Shown here: positions 35,059 through 44,625 of the stretch, piece by piece
Layout of the letters: every line of letters starts with the position of its first letter
How positions within the stretch are numbered: position 1 is the first letter of the stretch
From: Gordionus sp. m RMFG-2023
Lineage: Eukaryota; Nematomorpha; Gordioida; Chordodea; Parachordodidae
Direction: 5' to 3'
NCBI RefSeq assembly: GCF_954871325.1
Contig: NC_088776.1
Span: forward strand, 41,992,569-42,056,568
DNA length: 64,000 bases
Notes under the pieces: generated by a model
Databases searched by the model: none
What the model was told of the DNA's origin: nothing
What the model saw: the letters and a program-made list of their open reading frames with translations, nothing else
Program-made: the position numbers and the translations under genes

Positions 35059-37243
35059 TGGTGAATTCTATATCAAATCAACCAAAAAAAGTCGATTCTC
35101 AACCCGACCCTCTTCAATTTTTCTTAAATTTTGCATAATGGTAGTATATACTATAACTAAGAAAAAAATGAAATTTTACCTCCCAACAAGGTTTACTCGC
35201 TAAGATATGGGCGTTTAAAGCTCGGAAAAATAGTACATTTTTGACAAAATGTGCCTCATTTATTTTCAAATATCTCGAGAAATAATTAAGTTAAAAAAAA
35301 TAATTTAAATTTTATTATGTAGCTTAATAATAGTTCTTTAATATGACATAAAAATAAATATGATATAAATTTGATGAATGTCCAAAACCGGATGTATTAT
35401 ACCGAAATGGCCATAGAAAAAAAAGGTTTTTTTTAATTTTTTTCCTGTAGATAGATATAACACTGCTTTATATTTGTGCCAAATCCTAGCCTGGGATGAA
35501 AAAGGGTCTAGGAGTTATGACTCTTTATATGGCTTAAATTGATCAAAAATATTTCCATTTAATGAATACTTATGAAATAATGTTTTTTTAAAAATTATGT
35601 CTAAATGATAGGCCCTAACTTTTAATTGTTACCATATTGTGACTAAAAATTACTTGACAAAATAATTCTAAACCAATTTATAACTTTATTTTTCTGAACT
35701 GCATTATTACATATAATATAATAATTCATAATTATGTTTACAATATATCATATATTAAATTATCTAAAGAATTGGAATAAATTTTGACTTTAATTTTATT
35801 TTCGTCAAGGGGAATATAAGCATGGTATTTTTGTGTTCCCGTAATTCTTTTTGCTCTCAAAAATCTGCTTTCTAGATGATTTTCCATATTATTGTATTCA
35901 TTATTGCTTACAAAAATGTAATTTACTCCATGTATATTATTTGTTGCAAAGTCGAATAAATCCATTGGTGTCAAAATATGGTTTTGATATGGCCGTTGCA
36001 AACTAGCTCGAGCTGCTAGCCGTTTTGTAATACCTCCTAAACTGTCGCACGGACTTTTCCCATGAGCTGTAGCAAAAAAATGTCACTCGGCCATACCAAA
36101 ATCACATTCATGATTATAGAGATTTATAAAAAAAAATTTATTTTTATATTGGGTTACGGCCCCTCCATCAGAAAAATAATAAATTTTGGTCAATGTATCA
36201 AATCTTTCTTTTAAAAATAAGATCATTTTAGTTTGAAATAAATAAAAGGCACAGGCATTGTGCTTTAAGCAATCTGATATCACCACTAAACTTATATGTT
36301 TTATAGTGTTGTCCTGACTATAATAAATGATAAAAGAGTGAATAGTGGACTGATTATTTGTCCAATGAAATCCCTGTGCATGGTCTTGCACTTTTTCCCA
36401 ATAATATAATATGATTTTATTATTTTTTTAGTTTATAATAATTTAGTTTCTTTTTCCCAATAATATATTAATTTTATTATTTTTTCCGTTTAAGAATACT
36501 ATTTTCGATTCGGAGAATTCTTTTTTCTTTAATATAAATGAAAATTGTGATTATGATTTTAAGATGAAGTAAAAGTTATAGAGCTTACACATTAGGGGTT
36601 ATGAAAACTACAATATGTATGTGAATTTATCTTAAATATGATGATATTTGTTGAATTTTAATTATGATAGATTGTTTTATGCTAATAAATAAATAAAAGT
36701 AAGGACATATAATTTAGACATAATTTTTAAATAAACATTATTTCATAAGTATTCATTAAATGAAGATATTTTTGATCAATTTAAGCCATATAAAGAGTCA
36801 TAACTCCTAGACCCTTTTTCATCCCAGGCTAGGATTTGGCACAAATATAAAGCAGTGTTATATCTATCTACAGAAAAAAAATTTCGAAAAAAAAAATACC
36901 TTTTTTTTCTATGGCCATTTCCGGTTTTGGACATTCATCATATTTATATCATATTTATTTTTATGTCATATTAAAGAACTATTATTAAGCTACATAATAA
37001 AATTTAAATTATTTTTCTAACTTAATTATTTCTCGAGATATTTGAAAATAAATGAAGCACTTTTTGTCAAAAATGTACCATTTTTCCGCGCTTTAAACGC
37101 CCATATCTTAGCGGGTAAGCCTTTTTGTTAGGTAAAATTTCATTTTTTTCTTAGTTATAGTATATACTACCAGTATGCAAAATTTAAAAAAAATAGAAAG
37201 GGGTCAGGTTGAAACCTTGGTTGATTTGATATGGAATTCACCA
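35059..37243 (-). mobile_element. long-inverted-repeat element B encoding the SDG-type protein
   Basis: Inverted arms of about 530 bp (35059-35600 and 36715-37243) start TGGTGAATTC followed by T/C and ATATCAAATCAACC. TA flanks both ends. The interior is a shortened version of the SDG protein gene on the minus strand. It is inserted in a tandem repeat unit whose other copy (34500) shows the uninterrupted target. Confidence 0.78.
35738..36391 (-). pseudogene. SDG-type protein fragment of element B
   Basis: Read from 36391: DNTIKHISLVVISDCLKHNAC, YYFSDGGAVTQYKNK, then HFFATAHGKSPCDSLGG, TKRLAARASLQRPYQNH and a C-terminal tail to 35738. In-frame TGA replaces the Trp expected in EWHFF, so the track splits in two. 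Compared with element A, the N-terminal zinc half-finger and Cys-rich part are absent. Shared order of motifs shows the same family at moderate divergence. Confidence 0.7.
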
Positions 37244-37479
37244 TATTTATTTTTTGATTGGTTAAATAAAATATATCTTGATTTTTTTAGTTGATATTTT
37301 AATAAATACCTGGGTTAGTTTTTTGAGCATGACTTTTAATGTTAAATTAGCTAAATTTAATTTAAAAACTAATTTGTCATTTTTAAAAATTTGATAATTT
37401 ATTATTTTTTTCCCCTGACGATTATTTTATTCTTAAAAATTTAAAAAAGGTTGTGATCTTCCTAAAAATTTAATTAAAA

Positions 37480-38340
37480 ATGATTTTCCATAGTTTTCAT
37501 TATAATTGCTAAATAAAGTTAAATTTTATTAATAAAATAATTATACTTGACAGGGTAAGAAATAATTTTATCTTCAAAAATTTAAAAAAGGTCTTGAAAC
37601 ATAATTTATATTTATTTATGTTCATCTCACAATATCTCATGTCTATATTTTTATATGAATAGGGTAAATATTAAACTTTTTTTAAAAATTTGAACTGATT
37701 CATTCATTCCTAGCTCCTCATTATTTCATATTTTTGGCTAATTTGGCATCTGTCTATCCTCATTTATATATGTCTGTAATCTTGTAGTTATTTACTTTTT
37801 TTCTTAATCTTTAAAGTGTCAATTATTTTTACAAATCTTAAAAATCTTGTATTTCTTAAACTTAAAACATAATTTATATTTATTTATGTTCATCTCACAA
37901 TATCTCATGTCTATATTTTTAAGTTAAATTTAATTAATAAAATATTTATACTTGATAGGGTAAGAAACAATTTTATCTTCTTAAAAATTTAAAAAAAAGT
38001 TATTTCTTTAACTTAAAACATATCTTCTTAAAAATTTAGAAAAGGTTATTTCTTTAACTTAAAACATAATTTCAATATCTCATGTCCATATTTTTATATG
38101 AACAGGGTAAATATTAAACTTTTTTTAAAAACTAATTTGTCATTTTTAAAGGGTAAGAAATAATTTTATCTTCTTAAAAATTTAAAAAGGGGTATTTCTT
38201 TAACTTAAAACATAATTTATATTTATTTATGTTGTTCTCACAATATCTCATGTCCATATTTTTATATGAATAGGGTAAATATTAAACTTTTTTTTAAAAC
38301 TAATTTGTCATTTTTAAGATTTAAAAATGGTTAATAGATA
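37480..38340. repeat. degenerate short tandem repeats
   Basis: Phrases such as CAATATCTCATGTC, 'ATGAATAGGGTAAATATTAAAC' (in part) and TTTATCTTCTTAAAAATTTA recur four times or more with irregular spacing, in one orientation. Confidence 0.65.
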
Positions 38341-38877
38341 TTTTAATAAATACTTATGTTAATTATTTGAGCATATTTTATAGGTGCAATCATAACTTTA
38401 GGTTTTTTTAAGAGGTACATTTGCTTAACCCTACATTAAGTTTTCCATGGTATAAAACAGGTAATATAAACCTACATGATCGAAGGGTTGACACTGATTT
38501 AGAAAATTGAAGACGTTTTAATATAAAAGGTAGTTGGATTTCACTTGGTACTAAAGAATTTGAACAAATTTTTGGTTTGTATAAATATTTGTATTTTCCA
38601 TGATAATCTCATATATATAATATTAAATTTTAATAATAAAATAATTATACTTGACTTTCTTCTTAAAAATATAAAAAAGGTTGTGATCTTCTTAAAAATC
38701 GATAAAACAAAGAAAATAAATTTAAACCAATAAAATAGAAAGAAAATAAATTAAAACCAATGAAATAAAACCTTAATAAACCAATAAAAATAAAGATTAA
38801 TAAGCCATTAAAAATATATAATAATAGCAAAATAATAACGTATATAAGAAAGATTATATTACAAAATTTAATATAGA

Positions 38878-38945
38878 AGGTGGCTGAGCGGGAAGAACGC
38901 TTGCCTTTAAAACGTTAAGTCATGGGTTAGAATCCCGTTATATAC
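38878..38945 (+). repeat. tRNA-like SINE head
   Basis: GGTGGCTGAGCGGGAAGA fits an A box and GGGTTAGAATCCCG fits a B box (GGTTCGAATCC) at tRNA-like spacing, followed by an A-rich run. The anticodon stem does not pair properly, so a working tRNA is unlikely; it looks like the tRNA-derived promoter of a SINE. Confidence 0.5.
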
Positions 38946-39639
38946 AAAAAATTTTCTTAAAATTTAACATTAGAGAGATATAGTCTACATCGATTTATTT
39001 AACATTAAGATGATAGGAAAAATTAACATTAAGAAGATAGGAAAGTTGATGAGAAAAATTAACATTAAGGATATACAAAAACGTTCATTTCTTGATTACG
39101 GTGATTATATATATAGATATTTATAATTATAAAATTGCATTTATATTCATAAATACAATTTTGAATTTTTCGGTATTTAAGGGAAATTTATGTTCACGCC
39201 ATGGCCCATCGTGTCACGCATAATTTCATGGCCCGTGCCCACCACTAATTGAATTTACTTACACTGTATCCGAAGAAAAAACGGTTTTAATAACTTTTAA
39301 TTTGTCATCAAGATGAAAACATAAAATGTAAACCCACAGCGTATATGGCAAGGGTGATGATTGATAATCTGAATTAGCCTTATGGTAAAGATTGGTATGA
39401 CTAGGTCTTCTATAGATAGTATGTCTACGTTTATATTTTATATATATCTCTAAAAAGGTGTGTGTTCTTTTTCCATTCTAAATTTGTTATACTCTAAGAA
39501 TTTATTAAGTTCATCGTGGTATGAGACCAAATTATGAAAATAGCATCGACACATCTAACCCAAATGTTAGATTTTGATGAAAAGAATCGATTACTATTTT
39601 TAAAAATAGTTCATTTCGATAACTTCCACTATCTGTGAT

Positions 39640-39839
39640 TAGTGTTTTGTTAAAAAACGGCTAACTCAATATTTTAGCCAGGAAAATATTGCCTAAGCCT
39701 CGAGATGACGCTAATTGATGTCTAGACCTTTGTTCCTTCTATAAACAAAATCTTCAACCCTGCGTAATATTTTTCTGAATAAAATATTGAGTTACTCCTT
39801 TTTAAAAATCGGCTCAAATCGAGCCGTTTAACAACACTA
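39640..39839. mobile_element. 200-bp hAT MITE with perfect 8-bp duplication
   Basis: The left end TAGTGTTTTGTTAAA and the right end, inward TAGTGTTGTTAAACGGCTC, are inverted. TCTGTGAT flanks it at 39632-39639 and 39840-39847. There is no ORF. A worn relative lies at 26875-27060. Confidence 0.88.
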
Positions 39840-40280
39840 TCTGTGATAATGGTGTAGATGCAGCACCACAGTGCTGATAAATATTTTCACTGAAGGTAAA
39901 ATTTAATTTCTTCATTATTTAAACGGGTTATAATATTAGTGAATAGAAGAGTGACAGAATTATTAATATATGATAGTTTGTTAATTCCAATAAAATGTAA
40001 TTTTTACTCAAAGAAAGAATTTCATACTTTTTTTTAGTTCCCAATATTCCAACCTTCAAATTAAATTAAACAAGCTTCCCTAATTCCTATCATTATTAAA
40101 ATAATTACCTCATTAAACCTGGTATTTATCTCATACTGGGATTATTGTATAAATCTAGTACACCAAATGAGGGAAAAATAAAAAGAATTTCTGAACATTA
40201 TGTATTTTAAAAAATTTTAAACCATCTCTATTTTTAGCTGAACATACCATTATTTCCAAACGATTAATATTCTAAATACC

Positions 40281-40930
40281 AGAGTTGTTAATGCTCCTTT
40301 TTAAAAGTAGCTAGCTCTCGCTCCAAGTAATGGAGTGCCACTCCATAGCCGCTTCTTTGATTTACATTTTTTTTTAAAGTACATGAAACAAAATCATATT
40401 TTTTTATCAAAAAAGTTTTATTTATATTAAATAATATATCAAATATTTCATTAGCATTTAAAAGTAATAAAATTTCTAAATTCACGCTTTTATCTAAAAC
40501 CTGTTTGCAATACTAAACAGGAGCACTAGAGGAAAGCGGGGTATTTTTATAAAAAAAATTTAAATCAGGAAATTTATCAAAAATAGTAATTTTAAAATCA
40601 TAATTTCAAAAAAATCTTCCAAATCATTACATGGTTCCCGTGGACTAAGCTATTTTTGCATCAGGAATATTTGTTTGTTCCATATTTTGATTTGAATGCA
40701 GGATGGATAATATCAGCATGATATTTTCATTTTTATAAACTTGAAAATCTATAATAAAGTTATTTACACTCAACATTTAATGTTGCATAAATTTAAATAA
40801 AATAAAATTATTAAATTTTAATTTATACATTAAATTTAAAATAGCGGTGAAGCGGCTCTCCTTCACTCCAGTCCTAAAAGGAGCTAATTACCGCTCCTGA
40901 TTTTTAAAAGAAGGGGCGCGCTTCAGTCGT
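40281..40930. mobile_element. hAT-like fragment with GCTCC/GGAGC subterminal repeats
   Basis: The left part starts near CAGAGTTGTTAATGCTCC; GGAGTGCCACTCC, GCGGTGAAGCGGCTCTCC and GGAGCTAATTACCGCTCC lie at the two ends. A 65-codon minus-strand ORF in between is not recognisable. Only one probable end is visible. Confidence 0.4.
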
Positions 40931-41023
40931 TTTTGAAAAAAATATATCCAAATAAGATTTGTATTTTTTAAAATAAACATGAAATCACGATTATATAACA
41001 TTATTTGATTTAAATATTTTTAG

Positions 41024-41126
41024 AATAACTGCAAAAGACGCTCTTAACAATCCTTATTTTTATGAGACACCTTATCCTTGTAAACCGGAATTTATGCCTA
41101 CTTTTCCTCATTTACGTGATAAATAA
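41024..41126 (+). CDS. CDK10: CDK10 exon 7 (last)
   Basis: [20 protein letters not shown] then [13 protein letters not shown] and a stop. Human CDK10 ends its kinase domain [33 protein letters not shown]. The Lys/Ser-rich tail that follows in human is missing. One A completes the split Arg codon. Confidence 0.94.
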
Positions 41127-43370
41127 TATTCCTAGCATAACTTTAATTATCAATAGTTAGTTAATAATTTCACCCAGATTCAGTTCTATGAAAAATTATA
41201 ATTTTTTTTATTCTTATCAATAACTTGTTACTTCTATTACAATTTTTTAATTAAATTGTAATCTATATATATTTATTATTACTTCTCTGTTAAATTTAGT
41301 TATTTCTTTTATATTTTAAAAAACATTCCCATGTATAAATAATAAATCCATCGGCATAATTATCGGGTATATTTTAAGCAGGAAAGAGTACCCGAATCCT
41401 GGAAATTTTTCTAGAACCCTTTTTTGAATTTTAGGATTCAGGAATTGTTTTTTTTATATTTTCAATAGTAATAACATTTTTTTTATGTAAATCATTTTAT
41501 ATTATATGTAAAAAAAATTTACCTCTACATTTTGTAAAATTTTTTAGAAATATCTATTGTTGTTTAGATTTTTTTAAATAATTTTTTTATTTTACAAAAA
41601 AAAATAATTAATTAAATTTAAGTAGGGCTGCACCAATATTCCGATCCAAAGCATGGACTGATTTTATTTGCTGCTATCAAACCCTCCTTAAGATATTTTT
41701 GTTTGATAACTAAAAAAAAGTATAACTACAATAATAAAAAATCTCACTTTTATTACTAGTTAATTTCTTAAACTTTTCTAATACCATAATAAAAATAATT
41801 AATAAAACGTCTTCTCAATCTTATTAGTACTAATTTCTTAAATCTAATAAAAATAATTTCTGTATACAAACAAAATTCTTTATTTCAATAAAAATAATTT
41901 CCAGTTCTTTACTAAAACTATTTTAAAAAAATGTAAAGTCATAAATCAATAAAAAATAATAATTATCACAAAATTTTATATTCGAATCATTATTTTTATA
42001 ATTCTTTTTTAACCAATCAACAATAAATGTACTAATTATAAATTATACAATCATTAATAATAAATTATACAAAATTAGGACAATATAACATAGTAGCATT
42101 TCAAGATGCTTATGTATAGGGCTCTTCTGAGTATTTATTTTTACCAGGATATTGAAAAAGGTTTTATTTTGTTTTTAATGTTGTATTAAATCAATACTCA
42201 TTATAAGATTATCTTGTCATTTTATTTGGTTTATATTTAATTAATTATTTGATTTGAATAAACAATGTGAAAATTTTATTTTTATGGGATAAGTTTACAT
42301 TTAAAATTGCATTATATTCGGGTTGGCAAGTCGGTCAATTGACTGAAAGAGTATTTGACCTGGTTAAAGGCGAATAAATATATTGATTTAATTTAATATG
42401 CTTATTAATCTGACAAATGTTTTGGAGATTGTTACAGCGACACATAAAAAGTACACAATTTATTTAAATATATTTGTATCATCAAGGCATCGATTTAATT
42501 ATAATTTATATTAAATATATTAGAATTTCATTTTGAAATATAAAAAGAAAAAAAAATTTTTATTGTTAATTTGATTGAATCTCAATATATAAATTAATAA
42601 TTTTGCTAAAGCGTTCAAATTGTTAATTTCTATTACATATGTACAAATATCCAAACAAGATCGGCATCGTCAAATGTACAGAGCAAATACAAATAAGCAA
42701 GGAAGCTCTGTTTGAAAGAAATTCCAATAATATAATAGTGAATAAATATTTTGGACGAAAAATTTTAAACTATTCTTTGACATATAGCTATCTTATTGTA
42801 AGAGCAAAAAAAATAAATGTACCCTCGTAAAATATGTGATACTTAATTTGGAAAACACAGAATTCAATAATGTCATGATTTTATAATATGTCCATTTGAA
42901 GAAAAAAATTAAAATATGTTTGAAAAAACGATACATATGCTCATGCTGATTATTTATTGGCTCCCCAGTATAAGGGGAGCATCTTACTAGTAGGGAGTTT
43001 GATAAAGCAAGAATTAGGCATTTTACAAGGTAATGATAATCAAAATATTTTTATAAATTCGAGAAGTAAAAGTGGCATTATATTTAATATCCAAAATTAG
43101 TTAAATTTATAAAAAAACAATAAGATATTGGACTCAAGTTGTTGAATAGGGCTTTGCCCGGACATTAAGTGTCTAATATTTAAACAATTCCTAGTAATTG
43201 GTTTGTTTGGGCTAATATTCATATAAAGAAAAGAAATCGATTGAATAAAATTATAATGAAGAAGAAATCCGGAACACTTGATTCTAAAATAAAGAATGTT
43301 TAAAAATGTTGATTTTATTACTTTTTTATGGTTTATATAATATTTTTACAAACTAAGAAAAGTAAAACTA
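41127..43370. other. intergenic AT-rich DNA, mostly unrecognised
   Basis: One worn hAT-type end (TAGGGCTGCACCAATATTCCG) lies at about 41626-41700, related to the MITE at 7338. The remainder, including a 63-codon ORF at 42639-42830, resembles nothing I know. Confidence 0.5.
41341..41346 (+). terminator. candidate poly(A) signal for CDK10
   Basis: AATAAA lies 215 nt past the CDK10 stop. Chance occurrences are frequent here. Confidence 0.35.
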
Positions 43371-43720
43371 TAATACGTGATAAAAGCGTTTTCGCCCTCT
43401 GGTTGTGGATACAACAGAGCTACGCTAGGTTTTCCTCAAAAATCCATCAAACTGGATAGTTAATTTAGGGGAGAAAAATGAGGAGCCCTTCACACGTTTG
43501 TGGGCAAGCCGCACGTACTTGTACGCGCAACAGTCCGAGAACTGTCGCTTAAACGTCTATAGGCTAATCAACAAAAGAAATGGGCAAAACAAAAGCCTAT
43601 ACCCATGAACTGCCAAAATAATTTAATTACTTTAAGGGTGGGTGGTGGCTAATTTTAAGTTTAACATCTAATGTAAGCCTTGATAGTTACTAACAAATAA
43701 TTGAGAATGTGTTCATATCA
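43371..43720 (+). repeat. dispersed ~350-bp repeat, copy C
   Basis: Same family as 14800-15182 and 33446-33805: CGCCCTCTGGTTGTGGATAC, CACACGTTTGTGGGCAAGCC, AAAAGCCTATACC, GGTGGGTGGTGGCTAA. Confidence 0.75.
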
Positions 43721-44049
43721 ATTGAGATTTTATTCATGAAAATAAGGAAAAGCTAAAATGGGTTTACCACAAATTGTTTAAAATAGGTGAAAATTCCAGT
43801 GAATAGGCAAAAACTAGTCAGTAATCGGTTTATGACTATCCAGCAAACGAACACCACACAACAAACGGTTATTTTTTCCTTTTTCCAGAGAAACAAAATA
43901 CTCTATGGAGTGATAGATAGATTATATAGCGAAAAAGGTCTTTGATAATGATAAAGATATGAGAGAAAGGAAACTATGACGCAGAAATAGGAACCAGCTC
44001 CGTAAGTTTTAGGAAATGGAAAAGTAATTGTTGGCCAGGATTAACAAAA

Positions 44050-44625
44050 GGCATTTTGGCTTGATTGTTATATGATAGTCTATCACTCACGGAAAGACTC
44101 TACCAACAAAACATATATACAAACCTCGCCACCCCCCGGTCGACTGGTTTCTCCATAAATGAAATAACAAAAGGCTAAGAAAAAAAACACTAAGAAAAAG
44201 CAAAGCTCCAGGGCCAGATAATATCACAGCAGAAAAACCAAAAAAAAAATAAATAGCATCTATAACAATATCGCTACCTATTTGCCCTCATTTAATAGAA
44301 ATATGGGAGAGCGGAAACTAACTGCAGTGGGATGGATCAAAAATCCTACCTAAGTAACTACCCAAAAAACTAAGACCACAGAAATTTAAGGCTTATTGAG
44401 CTATAGCCATCACATCCTATAGCATGGAAAAAAAGCATATCACCCACACCAAAATACATAAGTATATACAGGCCAAGAAAAGAAAATACTGGATCCAAAA
44501 ATTAATTTAGAAAAATAATCATGCAGAAAAACTAAGTACAAAACCCCCTTCTGCTTTACATTTGTGAATTATAACAGAGCTATTTATAATGTTAACCATG
44601 CAGTTTTTTCAGAAAATAAGATAAA
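44050..44625 (+). mobile_element. decayed LINE fragment
   Basis: Pieces of reverse transcriptase in different frames: FSINEIT, SKAPGPDNITAE (44205-44240), WDGSKILPK (about 44330) and NRAIYNVNHAVFSE (about 44570-44605). They run in the order found in the LINE at 44626-47140 but on the opposite strand, and are much more decayed. Confidence 0.6.

Larger units (their letters stand above)
33998..39117. repeat. composite repeat block, tentative single element
   Basis: It begins ACTAGTTGATAACCCGTCAAG at about 33998 and ends near 39117 with a tRNA-like segment plus a short tail. Inside are a duplicated ~545-bp unit (34200 and 34740), element B and a run of short tandem repeats (37480-38340). Whether it is one element is uncertain. 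Confidence 0.35.
32234..39246 (-). mobile_element. large hAT-like unit with nested insertions (tentative)
   Basis: The left end TAGAGGTGGGCGCGGGC and the right end, inward TAGTGGTGGGCACGGGC, are inverted. AATTGAAT occurs at 32221-32228 and 39247-39254, but on the left it is 5 bp away from the end, so the duplication is uncertain. The minus strand near 32440-32640 gives SNERLFSIANHLLKEWRTLL with frame breaks, a hAT dimerisation domain. The unit contains a dispersed repeat, tandem repeats and element B. Confidence 0.5.
31693..41023 (+). other. 9.3-kb intron 6 of CDK10
   Basis: Phase 2; acceptor TTTTTAG at 41017-41023. It is filled by a hAT-like unit with nested repeats, element B, a SINE-like sequence and a MITE. 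The stretches 31693-32220, 39255-39631 and 39848-40264 show nothing I recognise. Confidence 0.85.

Noticed and set aside
38878-38945. Functional tRNA gene (Leu/Ser-like)
   Set aside because: The anticodon stem pairs for only 3-4 bp and the acceptor ends do not pair, so it is listed as a SINE head.
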